NCBI GenBank assembly: GCA_013397865.1
Contig: VZTI01004088.1
Span: 5,316,849 to 5,380,848, forward strand
DNA: 64,000 nucleotides
Direction: 5' to 3'
Origin: Struthidea cinerea
Taxonomy: Eukaryota; Chordata; Aves; Passeriformes; Corcoracidae
The translations under genes were made by a program, and so were the position numbers. Shown here one piece after another: positions 35,850 through 47,969 of the stretch; position 1 is the first letter of the stretch, and each line of letters opens with the position of its first letter. The notes under the pieces were generated by a model. That model was not told the DNA's origin, searched no databases, and was given only the letters and a program-made list of their open reading frames with translations.

Positions 35850-35925
35850 AAAAAAAAAGAAAAAAACAAACAAAACAAAACAAAACAAAAAAAACTTAAA
35901 AACAAACAAGCAAGACAAACACAAC
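35850..35925. repeat. A-rich (AAAAC)n/(AAAC)n repeat
   Basis: Repeated CAAAA and CAAAC units (ACAAACAAAACAAAACAAAA, then AACAAACAAGCAAGAC). It resembles the decayed poly-A tail of a retroposon, but the upstream 100 bases match no SINE or processed gene I recognise. Confidence 0.75.
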
Positions 35926-37124
35926 ATTTAGATAAATACTTGTTTCACAAAAAAAGGTCCCTTCCCATCCTCATTTTAATTTTTCTTCAGATCTTACTGC
36001 ATAAAATGCCTGCTTACACAGATATGATTCATAGCTGCTCGTAGGACAGTCCTGAGCTTTCCCACCTTCCACTGAGCGGTTGCCAGTGTTCTGGGACTGC
36101 GTGACAACAAGAAGCAGTAGAATCAACACATCTGCAGGTCTCTCTCAGCAGCAGCACATCTGTTGTCACTCAGGGATGGGTGAATGTTAGCTGCTGTGGA
36201 GAAAAAGGCAGTGAGAATGCAGGGAAATGTACTGCTGGGATAGACACGTGCAGGAAAAGCTCTTGCATGGTAAATGCAGAGAGCCAAGTGTGGGGAGGAA
36301 CTAAAAGTTGAGAAGCCATGGAATGAGGAGGGATAAAGTTAGGCACAGGAAAAGAAATAACCAGAATGCAGGAAAATGGAAGAGATGAGACGAAGGAGAA
36401 AAGGGGAATCACACAGAGATGACCAAAATGTTTGTTGGTTTGCATTTTTGGGTCAAAATAAAGTTTAGGGTGGCCTTGTGGACTTCTAAGTTCAGAACAG
36501 GCATGCATTATGGAATGATCCCCGTTTAAGGAAGATAAATTTGTCTATGCAAGTATTACATAAGATGCTCAGAGACACTCACTACTTTGAAAACTGTGTC
36601 CAGTCGAGTCATTGCTGTTTTCTATCAGGCTTGACATTGAGGAAAGACCTGTGGGAGGGTAGGCAGATATGGTGTCCCCATGTGTGGAGCATGCACAGAA
36701 TTTGTCACTCTGACTCATAGCAGGATAATCGTTGTCACAAGTGAGGGTGTTGGATCTTCTTCCCATCTGCACAAGCCCCAGTGTGAAATGAATAATGCTA
36801 CTTTTTCACTTTGAGGCAGCAGACCCTAAGTATGGCCCAACTACATTGGCTACAAAAACATTTATCCAGACCTTGCTGGTAGAAAGAAAAAAAATTCAGA
36901 GAAGAAAAAATCAGCCTTCACTAATAATTTCCTTCCAGTAGTTTAAAAGAAAATTAATTTTCTCTCCCCAATGGCAGGTATTGCATGGTTGGAAATAAAG
37001 ACTTTAATGGTGGATGGCATTGTACTGCCCATCTGATGTGAGCTCAGGGACAGGGACAACAAGTGTGAGGCCCTTTTATTTTGAGTTTGCTTTTACATCG
37101 AGAATAGGTTCTTAGGTGCTGCAG
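35926..37124. other. Non-genic sequence; purine-rich patch
   Basis: No gene. 36,180-36,420 is A/G-rich on the plus strand and produces a 112-codon minus-strand frame of low complexity, which I judge to be spurious. Confidence 0.6.
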
Positions 37125-37200
37125 TCATAGATCCTTGGAAATAAAGCTAGTGATGAAGAGACCTGAAAGCCCATCTGTTACATACAGATGTCACATATTG
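37125..37200 (-). mobile_element. Doubtful old CR1 3' fragment
   Basis: GTCATAGATCCTTGGAAAT, then GAAGAGACCTGAAAGCCCAT resembles the reversed CR1 start ('tcatagattc...ggaagggacctgaaagatcatc'). The match is short and diverged and fades by 37,200. Confidence 0.35.
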
Positions 37201-38241
37201 TACAGAGATGAGAGGCTTTGCAGGGTGTACTTTTTTCCTTTAAACTAGTGGGAGGAGTTTATTATAATTGAGAACAGATGGGAAAGAAGAAGGGAAAAGC
37301 ACCCAAATCATCCCCCTTACTGTCATGCTTCAAGAAATATGGTTTCTTTTTTTGCACATTATTCATGTACCTGAGTCTCTACCTGACAGTGTGTTGTCCA
37401 CTGTTTAATTACAACAGATTTTTGCACAAACTTCTTATTTGAAGAGATGTGAGAAACTACAAATATGCTGTGTAAGGTACATGAATGTGGTTGCACAGGA
37501 AGTCAGGTCTAGCACAAACTAGGCAGTGACTGAGCCACTCCAAGCTAGAAAACCTTGAAAATTACTCATGTGTTTTTTTAAGCAAAACTAGATGGACTAA
37601 CCTTAGCCTCACAGAAGCGGCCTTACGTTGGTGCAGAGAACAATAAAAATGGAATCAAGTTTTTAGGAGAGAATATCTTGGGTGCCCAGTCTGTTTTCTC
37701 ATGGAATTCTGTCCCCATTGTGAAACCTCAAAAGCTGCAATTTCATTTAACAAATACTTGTCATTGCACCTATGTCTGGTTTCTCAGACATTGTTGCAGA
37801 GACAGAAGAGCAACTTCTGCCTGTAATCTCAGACATCCCTTCTGTTCAAGCTTCTGAGTTTCAGCAAAACTAGCCCGATTTATCTTTTGCTACATCAGGC
37901 CCAAGAGCTGTCATTCTGGAGAGCTGGAATAGGTATCTGTGCTCAGAAAAAAATGCATCAGGCTCAAAGGTTGAGTGAAGAGATAGGTGAGATAGTAAAT
38001 GTGCAGTAACACATCAATGTGCAAAGTTAAGACTAATATTTCTCCCTCTCCTTTTCATTGGTTTAGGGTTGGGGGTTTTTTTTGGAGGGGAGGGTTGTTT
38101 GGGTTTTTTTAAGCTCAATTTTCTGCTCTTTTGAATGTTAAATAGCCAAAGCAAATCTATGCTGTCCAAGCAAAATCTGCATGCAAAAAGTGGACAGCTA
38201 AGTAGTTTTCCAACAGATCAGCTGCATGACCAGTCTGAGGT
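37201..38241. other. Non-genic sequence with T/G-rich patch
   Basis: No gene. 38,060-38,112 is a T/G-rich low-complexity stretch (GGGTTGGGGG, T8, GGAGGGGAGGG, then T7). Confidence 0.6.
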
Positions 38242-38256
38242 ACACACACACACACA
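38242..38256. repeat. Short (AC)n repeat
   Basis: About seven AC units. Minor microsatellite. Confidence 0.85.
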
Positions 38257-38299
38257 AGAGCTTACAGGTTCATGACTGTATTGTGCAGTTATCTTATGG

Positions 38300-38620
38300 A
38301 AGGTGGGACACCGGAATGAACTATTGTCATCTGCTCTGCCATCAGTCCCACCTTCCCTAGCTGCCCTGGGGGCCAAGGCACGCATGGCTCCTCATGTTTC
38401 AAGACATCCTGGTGTGCATTGGCAAGCAAAGAGAGCAGCCCATTGCAGCCATACCGCAAGGAGCCGTGCTAGACTTGCTGCTGGATGTTTCTCTTCGCAC
38501 TGCTTACATCAGCTGAAAAAATCATCTTTAATCCAAACAGGAAATGGTTTGCTCACACCACCACAGCCAGCATGCAGGGCAGGGCGTTCCTGTTAGAACG
38601 GAGCTCAACAACAAGGTTCA
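38300..38620. other. GC-richer island in AT-rich DNA, unassigned
   Basis: This stretch is clearly richer in G+C than its flanks and keeps several CpGs (ACACCGG, GCACGC, TACCGC, GAGCCG, TTCGC, GGGCG, AACGG). Two plus-strand frames overlap it (38,303-38,596, 97 codons; 38,485-38,784, 99 codons) in different frames, with no recognised domain. It could be a small regulatory element, an unrecognised old insertion or an unknown exon. Confidence 0.3.
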
Positions 38621-41600
38621 AAATAGAGATAGAGGAAAAGATATGGTGCATCACCTCAGGTGCAGATATATTTGTGAAAAGAAAGCAAATTATGACACTA
38701 GTTAATCAGAAAATCTGTCACTCGTGCAAATGTGGCAATACCCACTTCATGCTCTTTTGTTCATCTGTTTCAAATCAGGTTTGAAGCTTTCCAGCCTGTG
38801 TGCTCTGCTTTTGAAGGAGTGCCCATTCCCTTGCAGTATGGCTTTGGAGTCAAATAGCATTGGGGAAGACCAGTAAGTGACCATTTACAAGGCGACAAGA
38901 CCTGATTAATTATTAGCAAATGACCCTTAAGCTGTATTTCTAGGAGCAGAGATGGATCCAGAAATTTCCGGTGCTTATCCAAGTTTCCTGAATAGCCTTC
39001 AGGGGTCAATAACTGCATCCATTTCTCAGGATGCCTAAAGCACACTCTACTAAACTTGCCTTATACAAATGTGTCTCTGCCATGACACAGGCTGACTGGG
39101 AAAAAGAAGGTCCTAAAGTTTAGTTCATTCTCATTTTGGTGTGATCAGGTGCTCTGTTATTCCAGGGCTGTATGCATTTAATGATTGAAACATCCTAGCA
39201 ATGTGCACATATTTTTTGAGAAACAGAGACACTTAAGTACCTATGCAGGTAGATGCCTATCAAAATTGTTAGTGTGAGCTTTAGGATCTTTAATTTCTTT
39301 TCTACTTTGTAAGTCCTACTGAACACCTTCTGTGCATTTTAACATCAAAGAACTTTTAAAAATTTCTGTATCAGCTACCTCAGAATTCATGAGATCATAA
39401 CAGCTTGAATATACAAACTCTCAAGCTCTGAGTAACTCAAGAAATTTTACTTCCTCTCAAAATTATATCTTTTCTGAAAGGCCAAACATCTCTGCTTGCC
39501 ACTAGACACCAGCAAAAGAGTTAACATCCCTTACTAAGAAACTTTTCTTCCTATTAATACAAAACTGACTCAAAGCTTCCTTATGTCATGCTGTCTTGAC
39601 CACATTCATTGTCATTTATATTCCTGGAAAAAAGGATCTTCAACTGCACATTTGGAGTGGAGAGCACAACTGCAACAATTCACTGCATCATCAGAACACT
39701 TCAGCAAGCTTTAAAGACAAACAAGGATACAGCTCTCTATTTTGATACAATAAATTAGGGATCCCTGCTTTAGTGATCTTCATTACTTCCTTATTAAGCA
39801 TGTCAAAGCATCTTCTAGTTCCACAGGAAATTCTTATGTTTATATTTCATTGCGTTCCAACCTTTTTTTTTCTAGTTCTATTCTAGTTTTTGAGTCTTCT
39901 TTATCTCCAGAAATATTGATAACAATAGTCTGGAGTTAAATTTTAATAGTAAGTGGATCTGTAGTTCTTCTTCCAGTTCTAACATTTATATTTACAAAGT
40001 TTTAGAGGGAAAACTGTCCTTACATGACAATTCTGGCATTTGTCATTTCATGTCTTCTTTTTTCCTATAAGATTTTTTCTTGCCAAAGATGTTTAAAAAG
40101 CTCCTTTCTGTAACTGGGGTGAATATGCAGATCTTTGTGTGTGAAAGGAAGAGAATAAAGCAAAAAATTTGAGAAGATACTTAATAACACTTGAATTATG
40201 CAGACAACAACCAATTGCTTGATTCAGTTTTTCCAGCATTCATTTGAAATAATTCTTATTTCATTTTTACAGGCTGGCTTGAAATTCTGTGGTCTTTGCA
40301 GACAATATGCTTGCATGTTTTTCTTGTCTATGATTCAAGTGAATCTTATTTCTTGGAATTTTCATCCATTCTGGAAATTCTAATCCTCCTCTAATAATTT
40401 ACCCTCTTCTATATCCCAGTTAAGACTTCCCCCAAAACTATCGAAACCCTGCATGAATAATGGTGAACATGAAACAAAGTGCAAAATACAGTTTTATTTA
40501 CAGTGGTAACTTTTCTATAGATGGATTTTTTATTATTATTACTTTATTGGCTTCCTCATTGAATAGTTTGATCTAATTTAAATGCTGGTTTGTTTAATTA
40601 TCAGTTCTATGGGGTTTCATTCTAAGGAGGAATTTAATACTAGTTTAATCATATTTAATGATGGAATGTGGATATCTGGATAGCAATGTTGACGTAAATG
40701 TATTTACTAAATGGCAATGGTGCATAATTATCACTATTATAACTGAATAATTTGACAATGTGAAAATATTTTTCTTTATTTCTTGTTTTAAAGGTAAAAC
40801 CAAAAATTCTGCATGTTTGCTGGGGTTTTTTTTCATGATGTAAGGATGTCTGGAAAATATCACAGAAGATTGAAGTTTAAATGATTTTTGTATTTTAAAT
40901 GGAATTTTAAATAGACAAATATAGTTGCAGAGTGGCTGAGTTGTTGAAAATAGCAAATATTTTTTGTCACTTTTTCCAAAAATTGATCTTATACTTTTTT
41001 TCTACATTGGAATTCCAATTACACTTTCAGAACATTTTTAAATTTTGGAAAAACTTCAATCACCTTTTGTGTTGGTTTACATTAAAAATTGAGTTGAATT
41101 CTGTTAGCTTTTGATTCTATGCCACTGTTCTGTACATACGAATATGTAAAAGATATATTTTTTAAATATGTCTTGGAATAACTATCTATTTAATATAGTA
41201 TTTTTAAATGTTTAGCTATTCTTTTTAGTAACAGTGTGTGTCTCAGAAAGCATGATTTTTGATGTTTATCCAGAACTATAAGGTCCTTACTTTAAATCCA
41301 AAACTACGAAGCGTTTGGGCAAATCTTACCTGAGCTTCTAACATCTTTCAAGTCCAAAAAGAAACATCCTGTAGTAACATCACTTGTAGTATTTTTTTCT
41401 GAACTCAGTGAATAACACTTTACACATTTTGCTGCAGACCATTCACCCAGTGAATATTCTTTGTCAGAATATCCTCTTCTCTGTATATACACAGATTTTC
41501 TCAGAGGTGACTGCTGTTTAAGTGTGGAACACCAAATGCAGTGGAATTTAGAGCTGAGTAAGACTTTGAACAAGATAAGAGTGAGCATTTTGTGATGCAA

Positions 41601-44600
41601 TAAGCACAGGCACCAAAACTGTACATTATCAGTGTAATTTTTAGACATGGGCAAATTAGTTTCTTTTTCATTTGCCACATCTTCTGAGCCAGAGGCTGGT
41701 TTTGCTGGAGCAACAATGTCTTGTCTCTGCACATCTATGGTCATAGGGTGCTAGAGCATGGAGATGAAGGGATAGGAAAAGAGGCATTTCATGCTGGAAG
41801 AGGCGGAAAGCAATTAACTATAAGGGAGTGAACGATGTTGGAGAGGAGGCTTGCAGAGTCACACAGGTATGTAGCTGTGAGGGGTGAAGAGGGGAAGGGA
41901 AAAGAAACCAATCAGGATCCTGTGCCCTGAAAGATGGGAAGGGTGCTAAGGGACCTGAATCTGAAGGAGAAGAAGAGAAAGAAGGAAAAAACCTCTGCTG
42001 GCAGAAACACACCTCCAAAACGTCAATAAACCTCTACAGTCTGTTGGCCCATTTCAACCTTTACTAAAACTTCACTCAGGTATCACAACAGAATTAATTC
42101 CAAGGTCTCAACAGGAAGAAAATGTGCTGTTTTGTCTCAGTCTTAGGCACAATATACCTCAATTTAGCCTGGATTGTGAGCAACCTGGAAAAACTTGCTA
42201 TGTTTCAGTACCTTCTTTCTGAGCCTACACTTGGAGCACTCACAGAAGTGAAACATTGCCTATTGAACAAGGAAGAACTCAGGAAGAAAAATAACTGCTA
42301 GATGACTTTGTGAGTGAACAATCTTCAGTACTCCAGAAGATATGCTGTCTGATTTTCTGTGTGGGAACACGGTTTCACCTAAATTGTTCATATTCCCACC
42401 TAACTTCGCAAGATCTCATCCATGGATTTTAAGATACAGGTGTTTATACCAGTCTGTCCAAAAAAGGAATTTTCTCTGATGCAATGATAGATCCAGAAGT
42501 AGTTTCAGAACACAATTTTATAAGATTGATATAAGACTATTCACAGATAGATGAGGAAGTGATGTATTGAACAGACAATCAAATAATTATAGAAGTCCAC
42601 ATAGATTGAGACTAATTGAAAAGTAGACTATAGTAATTCGAGATTCCTGTTTTCCATTTACTCATAGCAGAAGGATAAAAAGAATAAGGTAGAGATTATG
42701 TGAATGAAACCGCCAAGCAAAGGCTCAGCTTACTCATATTAAACCATCTGTGATTAAAAAAGAAAAAAGCCTATTGAATAGTAAATTACATTGCAATTAC
42801 TTTCAGTTCTGTGTAATTGCCTTTGTTTAAATGCTCAAAAAGGTATGTCTATTTGGATGAATAACTGGCAAACAAACTTCTGCTATGTTTGTGTTTATTG
42901 AATCAAATATGATTTTGCAAAAACATATCCAATAGCAATTTTAGAAATGAAGAAGATTTTTAGGCTAAAATATTTTTACCGGAACTTTCTATTTAGTTTA
43001 GCAAATCATCTCATAAGTGTGAGAACAGCTTCTTGATCAGGGATCTTAACTGTTTCAGTTGTGCCTAGTGGAAAGTAGAGGTGTTTGTACTTTAGATTAT
43101 CAGAACAGCTATAGATTTGAGGGTAAGTAAAATTTCATGAGTACCTAAGAACTTGGGAGTTTGTACATTCAGGGGATTACAATTGTCTAAATTTCAGAGT
43201 AGCTGAGAGAGATATTTTTCAATAGAGCATATGTGAATTGAAAATCAAGGGGACCTGGAGACCAGGAATACATAAATTATTTTAAAAACTCAAATGTTCA
43301 CCTTGATTGATTTTTTTTTACATAAAGTCTGAACAATGGTAAGAGATATATGAAGCTGAAGTTAAAACCGAGATTCCCTTGCATTTGCACAAATGCTCTT
43401 CCTGAATCTAGCTGGGGCAAGCAGTGTGCTATTCTATTATCACCAGTTTGGCTAACATGGCTTACTTAAAACAGGAAAACATGTGAAAGGACTTCATTTT
43501 GCCACTCCTTAACTTAACAGTGATGCCCAGTTTAGCTCTCTCAGTTGAAGAAGATACTCCAGTAAAACAGGATTAGCAAAAAGAAATTAACTTTTTTTTT
43601 CCTATTAGTACTTTGCATTTTTGGTTAGACTGAAATAAACAGCCAATCTATTTTCTAGCTGTACATATCTGGTGTTCAAGGCTTTGAAACCAACCATACC
43701 AGTTTTAAAATTTGACATTGCATCAAGTATACCCATAAAAAATAGACTGGTGAAAAAGAAAGGTCAAACTAAATAACATTAAACTTTCCCATCAGCCAGA
43801 GGTGAAGAAGATAATGGACAAAGTAAACTGGTAGAAGTAGCTTGATTCCTCTCCTACAGCCAGCTGTTATCAGATATGGGTCTGATAATAATTATGAGAT
43901 TTATCAAAGAGCAGATTGACATCCTAACAGTCATTATTTTCATTTCATGTCCAGCTGGAAGCCTCTGGAATACACATTGTTAATCTTTTTTCTCATTATC
44001 TCTCTCAACTCCATCCTCAAATTATTCAGACCCTATGTATGCTTTTGTGGGAAAATCTTAGTCTCATCTGTATGGCAGATGATACAGACAATTCTTTTGT
44101 GCCTTTTTTTTTTTTTCCAACTGGTTTTAATCCAAACAAATCACAACGTTATTATCTATCATCAGCAGTTGGGATAGCAGCTCAGAGAAAAGACGCGTAC
44201 TGTAGGTTCTTGCTACTTCGCAAAGTTGAGTAATGGTGTAAAGTTCACCTCATGATGAAAATAAATGTACTTTTTCTCTTCTGCATAACAGTAAGCACTG
44301 TGCCTCTTCCTGAAATACTGCAAAACATAACACCAAGTGTGGGCTTGACAGAGACTGTATCACTTTTCTCCTGGGCCTCAGGTGGTTGAAATTAATTTGG
44401 ATTGTTTACCAGAATACAGTGTTTTTACAGTTACAGGAACATCTACATTCTCAAGTACATCCCCGGTGCTGGTTGAAAGGCAATATGGGTTGTCTCTTCC
44501 TCTGCTATTTTTTCATTAGTACTGTTTTACAGATAACTCTTTGTGGTCCACAGTAGAAAATATTTATTGATGTGAGCCTCAAGTAACTGCTCCAAGATAT

Positions 44601-45560
44601 CAGGTCTTCATTTTCTCCAAGATGACCATTATTTTTTCAATGATGGGCTGATTTTGTCTTAAGACTAAGTTAAAAAAACACATGATACTATTTGCAACAG
44701 GGCAGGGATCTTTGCATTTGGGACAAAAGAGTGTTTAGCCATTGTTCAAGGCTTAAAATCCTTCTACCAAAATGGCCTGTGATCTTTCTGCTTCTGTAAA
44801 ATAAATTTTACATCTGGTAAAGAGTGTGGGTTAGGTTGATTCCTTTAAAATTTAAATTAGGAATTGTTGTGAAGCCTGGGACTTAGTTTTATGAGTGTTC
44901 ACTGAGGTTTACAAACCCATTCAGCAAAACTCAGGGCTGGTGAGTGAAACTGTGCCCCTCAGAGCTTCAACCCACTGCTGAGACATGAAGAGCTCTATGA
45001 GACACACAGAAGCATTTAGTAGAAATGTTGCTGGTATTAATTACTACAAGAAAACCAACTTGCATTTTTTAGGTTAGATCATAAACCCTCCAGCTGCTGA
45101 ACACATCTATAGGTATCTTCCTGCTGCATTTATTTGCCTCCTAAAGTAGCACAATGCTGAGAAAATGGCAAGAATTAAAATGAACTAAAGTAATTTCTTG
45201 CATCTGGATGGCAACTGAAAGTCCAGATAAATAAAGTCGTGAGGAGTTTTTTAAAGATTCAGCTTCTGTGGTTGTTTGTTCAGCAGCAGTTTAGGCACCA
45301 GGCAAAGTAATTGTTTCTCTCTAATGCCTTAAATTAAACTACAGACATCACAGACCTCAGGGTAAGGAAGAGACTTTTACCAAACTCATAGACTCCAGAA
45401 GTGAAAATAATTCCTTAATGCTGCTGTGAAGGAAGCTTTATGCCAGGGTGTCACACTCAACAGGACTTTCATGAGAAAAGGAGAAGGAAAAAAACACAAC
45501 TCCATTGCTTCTAATTAGCAGTTAATTCTTGTTTATTAGAATCAGGTTCAAACCAAAAAG
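38621..45560. other. Non-genic AT-rich sequence
   Basis: About 7 kb without a supported gene. 40,180-41,250 is extremely AT-rich. 41,740-42,000 is purine-rich on the plus strand. 44,105-44,116 is a T run. No CR1, LTR or long microsatellite was recognised. Confidence 0.55.
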
Positions 45561-45567
45561 AAAAGAA

Positions 45568-45581
45568 GAAAAAAAAAAAAA
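45568..45581. repeat. Poly-A tract
   Basis: A run of about 14 A within a longer A/G tract (45,555-45,615: AAAAGAAAAGAAG, GAAAAAGAAAATC, AGAGAGAG). No retroposon body recognised upstream. Confidence 0.8.
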
Positions 45582-45615
45582 GAAAAAGAAAATCAGAGGA
45601 CAAAAAGAGAGAGAG

Positions 45616-47669
45616 TTATTCAAGGACCCTAAGTTTGCTAGAGATCCAGATCTGTGCTTTGACTCCCCCCTGCACTGACTTTTTCAGCTTTTCCATCTAG
45701 CTTTTAAAGCAATACAAATGAAAAATCTCTCCATTTCCACAAAGCAAAGCTGCCTTTTTGTATCCCTCAGTTACAGCAGATATATGTAGTAAATGATACC
45801 AGAAACCCTGCTACTCAGTGAGGGGTAGAGTTTTTTGGACTCCCCAGGGTGTCCCCATCCTCCTCCAAAAACGCAGGAGCGGCTGAGCAGGATCTGCTGC
45901 CTTTTTGTTTGTTAAGCCGAACATCTGCTTCAACCAGTTGGTTTCCTGTGCAGTCTTGAAAGAGTTTTGTAAAAGACCCCAGAAAGGGAGTTGGGCCTGA
46001 ATTTTTAAATTCTGTAGATGCAAGATAAGGAGCTTAGAGAACAGCATAACCTCCTCATTTCTGCAACCCACTTGGTAGTCTTACATAACGCCGATCCTCT
46101 CATTTAATAGTGATGAAAATTTCATCAACAAAATTTGCTTTTGCTCTGCCAAGTCATGACAACCTCAATTAGAGCTGAGCTGGAGAGGCATTTGGGTGAT
46201 TACATCAGTCCAACTGGATGTCCTCTTCTCCCTGTGATGGCTCTTTCTATGCCATTCTCTGGGTGTTTGATCTTTCCATCAGAATTCGGGCAACTGAGCA
46301 GTGAGATGAAATAAAGAGTAGCTAAAGCAACTTGGAAGAATCTGCCCACAATCATGGTTTTCCTTCTTCATTCATTTTTTAAAGCTGTAAGTTAAACGTG
46401 CTCTAAACAACAAGGCAAGTCAGATCCAATTTTGCTAGGTCTTTTCTGAAAGCCTGATAATTCTGATGAATGCAACAATGAAAATACATTATATAAGGCC
46501 TATCTTCCTCAAAAAGGTCTGTATTGATGGTCAAGTGATCTTATTTTTCTTTTCTCAAATCCACTGTGAACAGCACTTCCTTAATCTTCTTCAGTGCTTA
46601 GATACTATGTTTTTGTAGTTCATTTTAGAAATTTCATTCCACAGAGCATCTAAAAATACAGAATATTTAGCTTTTAATGGACTGTGAATACTGGTGCCTG
46701 GTAAAATACTGACATCCAGAAAAGAAAGTAACAGAAGGATTTCACCCTTTTAGATTTCTTTCTCATAAAAAACTCAGAGAAATAATGTGATTTGTAGTGA
46801 TAATTGTACAAAGTGCTAGCTGTGAGTCAACATACACGAAAATTTTAATTTCATGTTCATCTTGAAAATTGAAATTATCTTAAAAGATTGAGCCTCAAAC
46901 TCAAGTAAAGGTGAAATGGTGAATGAAAGAAATTGAAAGAGATAATCTAAAGGAATTTGCTTTAGGTTTCTTTGCATTATTCTTCCTTTATTTCTCCTTT
47001 TAGGGCTGCTTTCTGAAGGAGATGTGACCAAGATGACCAGCCTCTCTGTCATTTCCTTTCTTTAGTACATAAAAATTCAAACCAATGTCGTAGAGGAGGT
47101 AAAACTTGAAAGGTATTTAACTTTCTATAACTTTTGTGAAAGCTGATGAATAGCTAGGGGAAACACATACAAAAAGAAGTACGTCCAGCGAAGAAGAGAT
47201 GGGCAGACCTCAGCTACTACACATTTTGTCATCAACAGTCAGTCGAGGAAAAGGTAAAAACCAGTGAGTCCATGAGGGCATGCCTGCTCATGCTATTGCA
47301 TTTATTTCATAGTTACAACAGTAAACAGATGCATTTATTGCAGCTAGTGCAAGAAAAATCTTCTGAGTGCAGAAGACGTGAATTCGTAGGAAAACAGACT
47401 TCAGTAGTTAAGCTGCTCACAAAGTCAATCTTCTGTATTCCCAGCAGTGCACCTGAACATTCTTCGATGTTGATAGAAATTGGATTTTTCTTTTACCCCA
47501 GCACCTAGGTTTTCATTTGGGCTTCTCTGAGGACAAGGCCAATTTGCAAACTTGCACCCGGGAATCTGAGTTTCTGTCCTTTCTGAGATGTGAGGATCGG
47601 TGACCATGCCTTTGTGTTGGGGTGACCAGAAGCACTCCCCCCTGGGATGCTTTGTTCCTTGGTATGGTC
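45616..47669. other. Non-genic sequence up to the LTR
   Basis: No gene. G+C rises from about 47,500 toward the LTR. The stretch 47,500-47,669 may belong to the same element (longer U3) or be unrelated; its left border is unclear. Confidence 0.5.
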
Positions 47670-47969
47670 TGTCCCGGTTTGAACCTCCCGGTTGGCTGTA
47701 AGCCTCGTCACTCCCCTGGCATTCCCCCATTGGTCCCCATTCCCTAATCCCGCCTTTCCCCCGGCCCCGGGTAAACCTGGGGTCCTCGGGATCGTGTTGC
47801 AGATTTGCTTTGAGAGTTCGGCTGTAAGCATGGAATAAACCATCACGCAGGATGAAAAGCGAATCTCCTTCCTGCCTCTTTGCCACCTGACAGTAATACC
47901 GAAAATGTCCCAGGTTCTGTGGGCTAGCGGGACCCCACAGAACCGGGCTAATACGGTATTACTGGGACA
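47670..47969 (+). mobile_element. Solo LTR of an avian endogenous retrovirus (probable)
   Basis: A GC-rich block of about 300 bases with LTR-like form. It starts TGTCCC (47,670-47,675) and ends GGGACA (47,964-47,969), a perfect 6-bp terminal inverted repeat of the TG...CA type. Inside are an inverted CCAAT box (ATTGG, 47,729-47,733), a GC-rich promoter-like stretch (47,745-47,785) and AATAAA at 47,834-47,839, in plus-strand order U3-R-U5. The start resembles the 'tgtcctggttt' opening common in bird LTRs. No gag, pol or env sequence adjoins, so it is a solo LTR left by recombination or a fragment. No clear target-site duplication was found, so borders are uncertain; TGTCCT at 47,575 is an alternative left end. 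Minus-strand frames of 153-175 codons across it are incidental. Confidence 0.6.
47891..47964. repeat. Two-tier hairpin at the LTR's 3' end
   Basis: The outer arms CAGTAATACCG (47,891-47,901) and CGGTATTACTG (47,954-47,964) are exact reverse complements. The inner arms GGTTCTGTGGG (47,913-47,923) and CCCACAGAACC (47,934-47,944) are also exact, around a 10-base loop. The 11- and 9-base linkers do not pair. The structure would lie in U5 if the LTR borders are right. TGTCCC also recurs at 47,906, so 47,906-47,969 is itself bounded by TGTCCC/GGGACA, hinting at a nested or rearranged end. Confidence 0.8.

Noticed and set aside
36170..36508. 112-codon minus-strand frame rich in S, F, P and H
   Set aside because: Antisense to a purine-rich patch; compositionally biased and without a domain.
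43947..44233. Peptide MADDTDNS resembling the ADD motif of reverse transcriptases
   Set aside because: Only a few residues match; no neighbouring QHGF or DFSKAFD-type segments were found.
46150..46260. Possible plus-strand CR1 3' end ('ttctatgccattctctg')
   Set aside because: The upstream sequence does not follow the CR1 3' region; the resemblance is limited to about 15 bases.
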